Assembly (NCBI GenBank): GCA_034769895.1
Contig: CM068372.1
Coordinates: forward strand, 374,375,258 to 374,439,257
Direction of reading: 5' to 3'
DNA: 64,000 bases
Origin: Magicicada septendecula
Taxonomy: Eukaryota; Arthropoda; Insecta; Hemiptera; Cicadidae
In this document: positions 47,250 to 58,091 of the stretch, one piece after another
Layout of the letters: the number at the start of each line of letters is the position of its first letter
Position numbering within the stretch: the stretch's first letter is position 1
Notes under the pieces: generated by a model
What the model saw: the letters and a program-made list of their open reading frames with translations, nothing else
Told to the model about the DNA's origin: nothing
Database searches by the model: none
Program-made: the position numbers and the translations under genes

Positions 47250-47782
47250 TGCCGCTGCTCATTTAACTGTTGGTCGTTGCCTTCGGCGCGGTCCTCTGAT
47301 CTGATGGGGTGATTATCCTCAGTGGTTTGCATTCTCTCAACTGAGTGGTCATTGAAAGTTATTCGTTCTCGACTCCTTCTGTTTTCTTCAGCACTCCGGC
47401 TCCTTGGTCTTCTATAACCACGTCTTCCGTCGTTTCTACTCTCGGCATTTATATAATTTACCCGTCGCCTGTATGTTTGATTCGGCCCCGACTGGTTGTT
47501 ATTGTGGTATTGATTGTTGGGCCTGTTGTAACCACCTCCGTTTTGGTTATTTCCCCTGTTGTAGGAATTATTTGGATTGTTACTGTTGTGGAAGTAATTC
47601 TGGTTATTATTCCTCGGATATTTATGGTTATTATTATTAAACCCTCTATAATTATTGGGGTTGGCTGGCGGATGATTAGCCAGTGTATGGTTTCCTTGCG
47701 GCCCACTTGGATGATTTCTATTATCATAGTTTCTGTAGTTCGGGGTGTTCTTTACCTGTTCAACACATAATGTTTTTCCCAT
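47246..47782 (-). CDS. Gypsy-B nucleocapsid-like ORF, copy 1
   Basis: A 178-residue Asn- and Gly-rich ORF (NNYRGFNNNNHKYPRNN) followed by an Arg/Ser-rich basic part (RRPRSRSAEENRRSRER) and an acidic end. No zinc knuckle; RNA binding through the basic tail is inferred. It overlaps the capsid frame by about 30 bases in the -1 frame, at GGGAAAAAC, and overlaps the pol frame by a few bases, again in -1. It may be reached by ribosomal frameshifting or, equally, the frames may be damaged. The sequence is identical in the copy at 56079-56615. Confidence 0.65.
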   Translation of the reverse strand: MGKTLCVEQVKNTPNYRNYDNRNHPSGPQGNHTLANHPPANPNNYRGFNNNNHKYPRNNNQNYFHNSNNPNNSYNRGNNQNGGGYNRPNNQYHNNNQSGPNQTYRRRVNYINAESRNDGRRGYRRPRSRSAEENRRSRERITFNDHSVERMQTTEDNHPIRSEDRAEGNDQQLNEQRQ

Positions 47783-49176
47783 TCATATTCCCCCAATAAC
47801 GCGGCCATCTCTTGAATCGTCTTGATTCTTCCACTCAAACGGCTTTTGGTGATTTCTCCGTCGTAGTGGTATGCCAATTGGGTCACCAAGCACTCTTCAG
47901 GGATGTTAGGTTCGAGGTTCCTAGCTACACTAACCTTACCTAAGAAGTAGGCGGTTGGAGATTGTCCCAGGTAAGGGTCGAATCGGCCGTTGCTGATGTT
48001 ATTTCTGACCACGTGCTGTGTCGCCTCCGACCAGTATTTGTCCTTGAACAGTTTTTTAAACTCATTAAAATTATGTATATCTGGTCGCACAGCCATCCAC
48101 CAATTGTCGTGAACTTCCTTGAACATTTTGTCGATCATACCCTTGATTACCGTCCACCGTGTCTCCCTGGTTCGGGCTAGGTTCTCTTCGACCCGTTCTA
48201 TGAATTCAATTGGGTTTCGTTTGTAATTTTTGAAGTTGATTGTTTCCCTATTCTCACTGCATGATATGTGTGAGCTCATCAGTGGTTGGTCCTTCAACGC
48301 ATTGATCTCTTCCTGGAGGCGTAGTTCTCTTACTCTAAATTCTGCTATTTTCCCTTCTTGGGCGGTGGTGGTGTCCTTCACCTCACTTACCGATGCATCC
48401 AATTTGCTATATTTCTCTTCGACTCTGGTCTGTATTTGTTCTAATTTGCTGTTTGTTTCTTTTTGGAGTCCTTCAACCCTCCTTTTACCTTCACCTTCAA
48501 CTTCATTCACCTTGATCAAAATTTATTCTCGGACTTGCAACACTACTTCGCTGGTTTTCTCTATCTTCTCTTCCGTCTCCATAACAGTTTGTTTCAATTC
48601 TTCTCTGTACTCCGTCAATTGTTGCTGTAATGTATCCTGGTTGTATTCAATTTTATTGTCCAGCGTTTCAATATCCTCCTTCATTAGTCTCAAGGTTTCG
48701 CTGGTTTTCTCGTTACTCTTCTCTATTTTTTCTCCTATCAGCTTATTCTCCTCCTTCATTTTCCGTTCTAAAGTTTCTATATTCTTTTTGTTACTCTCCT
48801 CATTCCTGTCGAATTTTTCGTTCAAGGACTCAAACTTCTTATTCAACTCTTCTTTCGTGCTGTCCAGTTTTTTATCTATCTTCTCCTCCTGCTTCTTAAA
48901 ATTTTCATTTACTGACTCAAATTTCTTGTCTAATTCTCCCTTCATTAATTCCCAGAATTGTATTACGTTCAGGTCTGCTCTGGTCTCCTCCTGCTGTGTG
49001 GGTTTATCTATTTCCATAGGAGTTAATAATTCTTCTACATCTTCCACCAAAGTTATTTCCTTTTCCTCCATTCTAACGTCTTTCTCAATCTCCTTTTCTG
49101 ATCTTTTTTCTCCCTTTTCCACCTCCTTCTCGCATATCTTAGTCTGGTACCTCGTATCGTGCTTTGCCGGTTCCAT
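47752..49176 (-). pseudogene. Gypsy-B gag, copy 1, with an in-frame stop
   Basis: Starts at the ATG at 49176 (MEPAKHDTRYQTK). The first 217 codons are a charged coiled coil (LDKKFESVNENFKKQEEKI-type heptads). A TAA at 48523-48525 interrupts, and the same frame continues for 255 codons with more coiled coil and then a capsid domain (FKNYKRNPIEFIERVE, WWMAVRP, FKDKYWSEATQ, ending near EYEWEKHYV). Domain order equals that of Gypsy-A Gag. The stop is shared with copy 2, so it predates the duplication. A stretch downstream of the stop can start only at a TTG, so translation of the capsid part would need read-through. Confidence 0.85.
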
Positions 49177-49240
49177 TTCTGTAGTCGCCGCTAGAATTTG
49201 TAAGGTTTAAAAGTATGTTTTCTTAATTATCCTATCCCTA

Positions 49241-49255
49241 CTAGTTGGCGCACCA
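49241..49255 (-). other. Gypsy-B primer-binding site, copy 1
   Basis: Minus strand TGGTGCGCCAACTAG, three bases (AAG) after the LTR end TGCA. Starts with TGG as needed to pair with a tRNA CCA end. The tRNA is not assigned. Confidence 0.8.
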
Positions 49256-49258
49256 CTT

Positions 49259-52200
49259 TGCAATCAAACTTTTCTTGGGGGGTGTTTGAATTTTAGAATG
49301 CGTGTTATTCTGCCACACGTTGGATGCGTCACTTTGTAATATACCTTGTATGGGGTGTATTTAATAATAGTTAGTGTTTCTGTAACTCGTTCTATTACTC
49401 GTATAGTAAATGTGTGCATGTCGAGCGTTTTTTAACTCGCTCGTTGGGTTCGTGGTATAGTATGGGTGTATAATTGATGTTATTAATCAGTTCAATAATT
49501 TCTGTCAATGTTATTTGCGTGTAGCGAGTCGAGTTGTACCTTTTCTTACCATTTACGGGCAAACCGTATCTCTCGGCGTTTGGTTTGAATATTGCCGCCT
49601 CGCCACCTGATTGGCGCACGCCGTCTTTCAGTGTCGACTTCGCTAACGGTGATGTTTGTTGTTTTCACTTCAATAATTTTCTATGTATTATCTTAATTTG
49701 TACGAATCAAACATACAGCGTTGCAGAATAATAATATTTATTAACCCTTTAATAGTTTTCAGTTAGTTAGTAGTACATTGTTTTATCTTAGCACCGGCTT
49801 TTACAGTTGCTCAGTTGGCATGCTCAGTTTCAATGTGTCATGTACACGCCGCTTGGCGAGTACCGTTGGTTTACAATAAAATGTTTTACCCAGGGGGTGT
49901 TAATAAGTCCTTTTGGCTACAGAAGTATTGGATTATGGCTAAAATGCACAAATTTATAATAATTCTTAAAACTAGGTACACAATATTTAATATTTTAATA
50001 CATTCAAGTAAGTAATCATCAATGAGAGTTAGTCTAATTTATGGTTAGGATTTTGTCAACAAGTTATGTTTATTAATTATTTATTATAGCTCAGTTTAAA
50101 TAATTATCAATTGATTAAAGTTCAATAATAGTGATATTATAAATACTTTCAGTTCTAGTTCAGAATAGTGATCAGTAAAGTGAAAATTGTGGCTTGTTAT
50201 TATGGATAAAAAAATTGGGAATTCGTTTTAGTGAGATTAGTGTTTTATACACATCGATTCTCGCATGGGCTTCCACGATGCTCATCTGCTTCTTCCGGAT
50301 GGATCTGGTCGTCTTCTATTCTTCGGATATTCGTCAATCTCGTTCAGACGGGTTTTTCCATAAAGTTTGGCTTCGTACTCGTTCTGCAATCGTCCGTCTT
50401 CTTGGGTTGAAGTAGGTCACCTCTGGTCTTCCTTCGGGATGAGTCGTCAGCTATGATTCCAGAAGTCTTCTTAATATCCACGGATAATTTTGGTTTGTGA
50501 AAATTTTAATAATAAATATATTATCAGGCGTTCTATGGACTGCTAATACTATCTTCTTTTCTTATGATTTCCATCAAAATTTACTTATTTATTATAATAT
50601 TCGAGTTGAGAGCTGCATACATCTGCCCTAGGCGTCGGTCAATAATGGATTAACGAAAATTCAACGGTTTTTTGGCAATAAATTTCGGTTGCTATGGTTA
50701 CCTAATAAATTATGCTAATTCTCATTGGTCGTTAATTTATGTCGTTGTTATATTCTAATGTCTTATTTTAGTTTAAATCTACAAAATATCTTCAAATTAA
50801 GATTTCTTTCTTATATTAGTAGCTAGGTTTATTACATGAATACCATTGTTCATAATTTTTGATAAGGATCATTTTGATACCCCTCATAGTTACTTTTGAG
50901 TAGCTAATCACATTTTTGTTATTTTCCTTATTTATATTTTATATATATTTTATCCAAAATTGGATGTTATTTATACATTTTGGTATTAGGAATACCCACT
51001 TAACTTGTTTAAACATTTGGTATATTCTGCTTTGATATTGGGCAATTGTTTGTTCTTTAATTTACAAAATTCATCATCAACTGTCAGGCCTAGAGCCTAG
51101 AGTTTCCTATACTACTATCTGACATTTCTTTGTAACTTCTTACCTTTATATTTGGTACCTTAAAACAATTTTTAAACAGAAACAAGTAATAAACATTGGT
51201 GTTTCTAACTACACCTCTTATTATAATAATAAACATTTTCTTGACAGGTTCAAGCCTGAAATAAAACTTCTAACTACCTTTCTATTCCTTACTACTATCT
51301 GGTTCAACTGATGATTCATTATATTATATTGGTTTTTTAACAATAATAACACTCTTATTATACTACTATTAAACTGTACTTTTCACAATATACTCTATTC
51401 CCTCATTCCTTTACTATAAAACAGTGTCTATCTTTCTTGTTTGCCTTTCATTCCAATGACTTAATTTCTATCTTATCCTATAATTCTTATTAACTATTGC
51501 TTAACTTAATCACATTATAATGAGTTCCTCTTACTTGCTAGTACAAAGTTTATTACAGGTCTTCCAGTTATTCTAATACAGTCTACTAACTAGAATACTT
51601 TTTCAAGTTCACCAACTACACTTTTTCCTTCATAGAAGGTTTTTGATTTATTCACTTTCACTTATTATATGCAACATGCTATCACTACATGTCACCACTT
51701 TTGTATTAATATACTCTTTCTTCCACTCACTTGATTATTCACTGGGTTGTTTATTTATGTTAATATCATCATGGGGTTACTGGTTATAAGTGTTTATTTT
51801 ATTTTCCCTTCACTAATGATCACTTTTGGTTATTAACTGTGGCCTTTATTTGCCTCAGGGTATTATTTACTAGTTTTGATTATATTTATCACTATTCATT
51901 AGGGTGTGTGTATTATTAATTCCCTAACTTATATTTATGAGTACATTCCTTCATTAATAAAATATACATAACATTACTATCTTTCTTATTTGTCATTATT
52001 ACCCTAGGTACATCTCATCTATACTCTAATTACATTAGTGCATTTGTTAACGTACATAAATAATGGTCATTATTTAGGGGATTACAATGTTCGTTATCAA
52101 TTTCTTGATTACATTTGTTTCTTGGTTCCTTCTTCCTTGTTCCATTGCTCTTCTTGTATTCATCCGATCTATTGAATCAAGTCATTGTCAGTTTATCAGT

Positions 52201-52320
52201 CATTTGTCATTTGGTTATTAATCTCTGAGTTTATAAGTTCTTGCCTTTTATTCTTGTCTTCAGCTTCTTTGTTTTATAATTAATTATCATTGTATCTTCA
52301 CTACCTTATGTCATGTTACA
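49259..52320 (-). mobile_element. Gypsy-B LTR B
   Basis: Edges TGCAATCAAAC...GTCATGTTACA on the plus strand, 3062 bp. Left edge confirmed by comparison with LTR A, which has unrelated flank, and by the primer-binding site. Same length as LTR C and almost identical to it. It serves as 5' LTR of unit 1 and 3' LTR of unit 2. Uninterrupted, it shows the empty sites of the three insertions found in LTR A. Confidence 0.93.
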
Positions 52321-53367
52321 TAATGCATCGCCACCAAAATTGATTATTTCGAAACAAAGATCATTATGTTTTTTCTGAAATCATCAATATAGTTCATTTA
52401 ATCAAGTTGTTATCATTCAGGAATTCATCAATCGCTACTTTTTCTTTATTCATTTTTATTAAGTCACGGTTCATGATATGGTATTTGGTATTATTTTATT
52501 ACGTGTGTTATCTCTTGTATGTTCTATTTCCCTAAAATTTTTCTTCTCTCCCCTTCATATAAATTGGTACTAGCCAGAGGGCACATGTGGCTCTATTACT
52601 CTGCTATCCATTTATACACATTTTGAGTTCAGAGGTCTTGCCTATCTGCTCAATAACATAAATAATTGTTGGACGTATCTCAACATAAAATCATCACATA
52701 ATAATTATAATAATAGTCGTCTGTTTTCGACTCATATAAGATCAATACAATAAAACACTTTTGGGATTAATTATTCTCTCTTTTATACATCTCATGACCT
52801 TTTCTTCTCAGTGACTTGTTTGGATTCCTTTTTCTAAGCTTATGGCGATATTTAATAGGTATTTTGCATTGTTTCATTAGCTTACTTCATATGGTAGTGA
52901 TTTTATTTGTTATCACTTTATTGCTCATTTATATTCAAAATTAACATTGTAGCTGGTTTCTGGCTCACTTATATTTTTTCATCATTGATTGTTCAGTTAA
53001 TATGTCATTGTCATTTTTTATTTGATTGTCTTGTCTTTTCTTTTGTGAAATGTTAGTTCTTTATTATTCCCTTTTGTGAGAGGGTTAGTTAATGATGTTA
53101 TGTAGCGTCATCATTATTTGTGTAACATTTTATTATTTTATATCAATTTTTTATGATACTTCATTATACATATTTTTCAAAATTACATTGGTTTACACAT
53201 TTTGTTTCACACTTGGTTGTAAGTTTGTACTTACTTTGTTTTGAATTTAGCTAATCTTTCTTCTAAATTCCTTTTCATTCATACAATAATTTCAATCAAA
53301 TACTTATTGTAAGTTGTGCTTACTTTAATTTTTTGAATTTAGATAACGCTTACTCTCCAAATTCTTT
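52321..53367 (-). other. Gypsy-B internal 2: non-coding 3' stretch
   Basis: Second copy of the ORF-free region between integrase and LTR; identical as far as I compared with the third copy. Confidence 0.7.
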
Positions 53368-56082
53368 TTAACTTTCTGACACTGTCTCATAATATTTTTT
53401 CAAAGAAGACTGGTTGTAAGTCCCTTTGATTTTCTTGGTTGTTATCTCACTTACGACATAGGTATTGTTTTGGTTGTCTTTTACAATGAGATAGTGTCCA
53501 TTGTACAATAATAGCAATTTCTTTGTGATTCCCTCTCTGGAACTTGGCAACTCTCGGTTCCGCATTAGCACTTTTTCTCCTTCATGATACCGGATTGCTT
53601 TCGGTTGAATTCTGTGATATTTTTTCTTCTTCTTCTTCTTCTTCTTCTCTATTTGTTCCGCTATCTTGCTATAGAATCTAGCATTATCGAATTGGTATTC
53701 CGGATTGGCGGGGAAATTGACAAGTTCTTCTATAGCTCGAGGTGGTGGCTTTCCGTACATGATGGTGTAAGGGGTATCCTTAATGGATTCGTGATAAGCG
53801 AGATTTATGAAACTTTCTGTGGCTCTTTCTTCCTGTTGGTTCAGCCGCTCTCGGATTTGATTCAATTTCTTATCCTCCTTTTGGTGTTGTTTTACTCTAT
53901 TCAGTATCACTTCTAGGTCGGATCTGCTTTTCATAATATTAAATACTTTTACTATGGTCTCCTTCTCTCCATCGAAGGTTTGCTGTTCGGTGTTGATGCG
54001 AGATAGCACATCAGCTGCTGTGTTTTTACTGCCAGGGATATACTCCCAGTTGATGTGATATTCTTGGAGAGCAAGAATCCATCTGGTTAATCGACCATGG
54101 CTGAGCTTGCAGTTCTTTAAGAAGGAAATAGACTTATGGTCGGTGCGCATTGTGATAGGATATCCAAGAATATAAGTTCGAAATTTTCCACAAGAAAAGA
54201 CCACGCTCAACAGCTCTTTTTCGGTTACATGGTAATTACGCTCACACTGGTTTAATGTTCTGCTGGCGAAACTTATTACTTGGTGGTTTCCATCCTTGTC
54301 CTCTTGATAGAGTACCGATCCCAAGCTAATGTCGCTTGCATCGCAGTTCATGTAAAAGGGTCTATTGAAATCAGGGTGGTTTAACATGATTGTGTCGAGG
54401 AAGTGTTTTTTAATGGTGTTGAAAATCGTTTCTTGTTCTGGGCCCCACATCCACTTGGTCTTAGATGATAGCTGTGGTGACAGTTTGGTAGTCAGCTCAG
54501 AATAATTTTGCTGAAATTTTCTGTAGTAGTTACAGATGCCCAGGAACGACTGTAACCATTTCTTATTTTTAGGGGTAGGGAAACATTGAATAGCATCTAC
54601 TTTGTCGATTGATGGTGTTATTCCTTGTCATGACAGGTTGAATCCAAGGAATTGGACTTCTGCTGCTATCAGCTTTGACTTTTCTAATTTTAAAGTTACA
54701 TTGTTGATGGATAATTTCTCTAGTACCCACTCTACTCTTGTACAATGCTCCTCCCAGTTGGATGAAGTGATCAGCAAATCATCGACGTACACAGTTGTGT
54801 AATTCATAGTTTCAGGACCCAATATCTGGTCCATGCAGTGGACAAATATTGCTACCGAGTTTACCAGCCCAAAAGGTAGTCGTTTGAACTGGTAGTTCCT
54901 GCCTTCAAATATGAACGCTACGTATTTTCTACTGGCTGGGTGCAATTCTACTTGCCAGTACCCGCAAACTGTATCCCAGGTACTGATAAATTGAGTACCA
55001 TGAAACTTTTTTAGGATCTCCTCAATTTCACCAGGAGATGTCCTGTCGTTGATTAGGATCTTATTTATTTCTCTGGCGTCGAAACATAGGCGTACCCTTC
55101 CATCCTTCTTGGTAACAGCTACTATAGGACTGGTGTACTGCGAACAACTGTACTCAATTATGTCTTCCTCCAGCATTTTATTAATTTCCACACGTACTGC
55201 TTCCTTTGCTGCATACGCTATCGGGTAGGATTTCTTATTAAAGTTGGCCACTTCTTTGAATTTCAACTCGCACTGATACCCCCGTACCTCTCCTGGTTGG
55301 TCGGAAAATACATGGCGGTATTTGTTATAAATCATTATTAATTTCTCCACCTCTTGATCCGTTAATGGATTCCCGTCTTGGGTCCCTCGAAACTGTCGGA
55401 TTTCCTCTAACTTCTGATTCCATAGGATGTCACTGTTTATTTGATTGTCTGGTTTCACTTCCCACCTTCGGTCTGGTGAATCACAAATCGTCCTTATATT
55501 ATATATTGTACTGATTGGGATGACCCCCTTGCTCCCAGTTAATTCTGCTATCCATTCTCTGTCTTCATATTTTATAGTCACTTTTGATAGTCTCATATCG
55601 ATAATTGCAGAATACTTTCTTAGGATATCACAACCAATTAGAATTTCGAATGGTAAATTATGAGCAATTAAGAATATCATTGGCAGTGTCTCGCCATTAC
55701 TTATTACTTCTAGAGACACTTGTCTATTAATGGTTTTATTCTGCCTTCCAGTGGCTCCAATTAAAACAATGTTACTTACTGGTAACGTGGGTAAGCTGAT
55801 CTTACTCTCTTTTTGAATTTTTTCATACGTATCAATTAAAGACACATTGGCACCTGTGTCAATCATAAATTTTACAGTTACACCATATACCTTGGCAATA
55901 ACATAGGCAATTTCGTTATCAGGGTGCTTGATTAATGTGGAATTTTCTTCCATTAACTCCTCACGGATGTTCTTCAGATAGTGGTTCTGAATTATTGTTA
56001 TTGTGTCGTCATTCGTCTGGTTAGTCAGTCTTGTTAATAACCCAATAGATCGGATCAGTGAAGGGTCCTGTGGTATTCTCAC
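53368..56082 (-). pseudogene. Gypsy-B pol, copy 2
   Basis: As copy 1, but the protease has the canonical DTG motif and the RT frame lacks the extra TAA, running 484 codons to the TGA at 54628-54630 (after FLGFNLS). Beyond the TGA the same frame is open for 419 codons through RT connection, RNase H and the truncated integrase tail. The base after the stop is C, a context often leaky for UGA, and the next residues (QGI) restore a normal family alignment, so read-through is conceivable. The integrase core is missing exactly as in the other copies. This is the least damaged pol of the array. Confidence 0.9.
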
Positions 56083-56615
56083 TGCCGCTGCTCATTTAAC
56101 TGTTGGTCGTTGCCTTCGGCGCGGTCCTCTGATCTGATGGGGTGATTATCCTCAGTGGTTTGCATTCTCTCAACTGAGTGGTCATTGAAAGTTATTCGTT
56201 CTCGACTCCTTCTGTTTTCTTCAGCACTCCGGCTCCTTGGTCTTCTATAACCACGTCTTCCGTCGTTTCTACTCTCGGCATTTATATAATTTACCCGTCG
56301 CCTGTATGTTTGATTCGGCCCCGACTGGTTGTTATTGTGGTATTGATTGTTGGGCCTGTTGTAACCACCTCCGTTTTGGTTATTTCCCCTGTTGTAGGAA
56401 TTATTTGGATTGTTACTGTTGTGGAAGTAATTCTGGTTATTATTCCTCGGATATTTATGGTTATTATTATTAAACCCTCTATAATTATTGGGGTTGGCTG
56501 GCGGATGATTAGCCAGTGTATGGTTTCCTTGCGGCCCACTTGGATGATTTCTATTATCATAGTTTCTGTAGTTCGGGGTGTTCTTTACCTGTTCAACACA
56601 TAATGTTTTTCCCAT
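56079..56615 (-). CDS. Gypsy-B nucleocapsid-like ORF, copy 2
   Basis: The same 178 residues as at 47246-47782 with no difference seen. Asn-rich, then Arg/Ser-rich, without a zinc knuckle. Frame relations to gag and pol are as in copy 1. Confidence 0.65.
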   Translation of the reverse strand: MGKTLCVEQVKNTPNYRNYDNRNHPSGPQGNHTLANHPPANPNNYRGFNNNNHKYPRNNNQNYFHNSNNPNNSYNRGNNQNGGGYNRPNNQYHNNNQSGPNQTYRRRVNYINAESRNDGRRGYRRPRSRSAEENRRSRERITFNDHSVERMQTTEDNHPIRSEDRAEGNDQQLNEQRQ

Positions 56616-58009
56616 TCATATTCCCCCAATAACGCGGCCATCTCTTGAATCGTCTTGATTCTTCCACTCAAACGGCTTTTGGTGATTTCTCCGTCGTAGT
56701 GGTATGCCAATTGGGTCACCAAGCACTCTTCAGGGATGTTAGGTTCGAGGTTCCTAGCTACACTAACCTTACCTAAGAAGTAGGCGGTTGGAGATTGTCC
56801 CAGGTAAGGGTCGAATCGGCCGTTGCTGATGTTATTTCTGACCACGTGCTGTGTCGCCTCCGACCAGTATTTGTCCTTGAACAGTTTTTTAAACTCATTA
56901 AAATTATGTATATCTGGTCGCACAGCCATCCACCAATTGTCGTGAACTTCCTTGAACATTTTGTCGATCATACCCTTGATTACCGTCCACCGTGTCTCCC
57001 TGGTTCGGGCTAGGTTCTCTTCGACCCGTTCTATGAATTCAATTGGGTTTCGTTTGTAATTTTTGAAGTTGATTGTTTCCCTATTCTCACTGCATGATAT
57101 GTGTGAGCTCATCAGTGGTTGGTCCTTCAACGCATTGATCTCTTCCTGGAGGCGTAGTTCTCTTACTCTAAATTCTGCTATTTTCCCTTCTTGGGCGGTG
57201 GTGGTGTCCTTCACCTCACTTACCGATGCATCCAATTTGCTATATTTCTCTTCGACTCTGGTCTGTATTTGTTCTAATTTGCTGTTTGTTTCTTTTTGGA
57301 GTCCTTCAACCCTCCTTTTACCTTCACCTTCAACTTCATTCACCTTGATCAAAATTTATTCTCGGACTTGCAACACTACTTCGCTGGTTTTCTCTATCTT
57401 CTCTTCCGTCTCCATAACAGTTTGTTTCAATTCTTCTCTGTACTCCGTCAATTGTTGCTGTAATGTATCCTGGTTGTATTCAATTTTATTGTCCAGCGTT
57501 TCAATATCCTCCTTCATTAGTCTCAAGGTTTCGCTGGTTTTCTCGTTACTCTTCTCTATTTTTTCTCCTATCAGCTTATTCTCCTCCTTCATTTTCCGTT
57601 CTAAAGTTTCTATATTCTTTTTGTTACTCTCCTCATTCCTGTCGAATTTTTCGTTCAAGGACTCAAACTTCTTATTCAACTCTTCTTTCGTGCTGTCCAG
57701 TTTTTTATCTATCTTCTCCTCCTGCTTCTTAAAATTTTCATTTACTGACTCAAATTTCTTGTCTAATTCTCCCTTCATTAATTCCCAGAATTGTATTACG
57801 TTCAGGTCTGCTCTGGTCTCCTCCTGCTGTGTGGGTTTATCTATTTCCATAGGAGTTAATAATTCTTCTACATCTTCCACCAAAGTTATTTCCTTTTCCT
57901 CCATTCTAACGTCTTTCTCAATCTCCTTTTCTGATCTTTTTTCTCCCTTTTCCACCTCCTTCTCGCGTATCTTAGTCTGGTACCTCGTATCGTGCTTTGC
58001 CGGTTCCAT
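56585..58009 (-). pseudogene. Gypsy-B gag, copy 2, with the same in-frame stop
   Basis: Same architecture as copy 1, with the TAA at 57356-57358. The one residue difference seen in the coiled coil is Arg in KIREKEVEK where copy 1 has Cys. Capsid part unchanged. Confidence 0.85.
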
Positions 58010-58073
58010 TTCTGTAGTCGCCGCTAGAATTTGTAAGGTTTAAAAGTATGTTTTCTTAATTATCCTATCCCTA

Positions 58074-58088
58074 CTAGTTGGCGCACCA
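58074..58088 (-). other. Gypsy-B primer-binding site, copy 2
   Basis: Same 15 bases and spacing as at 49241-49255. Confidence 0.8.
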
Positions 58089-58091
58089 CTT

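Noticed and set aside
47345-47770. 141-residue Ile/Val-rich plus-strand ORF with membrane-like character (also 56178-56603)
   Set aside because: Antisense of the Asn-rich nucleocapsid-like ORF.
48230-49210. 326-residue plus-strand ORF over the Gypsy-B gag, repeated at 57063-58043
   Set aside because: It is the antisense of the Glu/Lys-rich coiled coil, which automatically yields a Ser/Phe/Leu-rich open frame.
50194-50415. 73-residue plus-strand ORF in the LTRs (also at 35799 and 59027)
   Set aside because: Antisense to LTR transcription; in the solo LTR at 8507-11506 the equivalent sequence is not maintained as the same ORF, and no motif is present.
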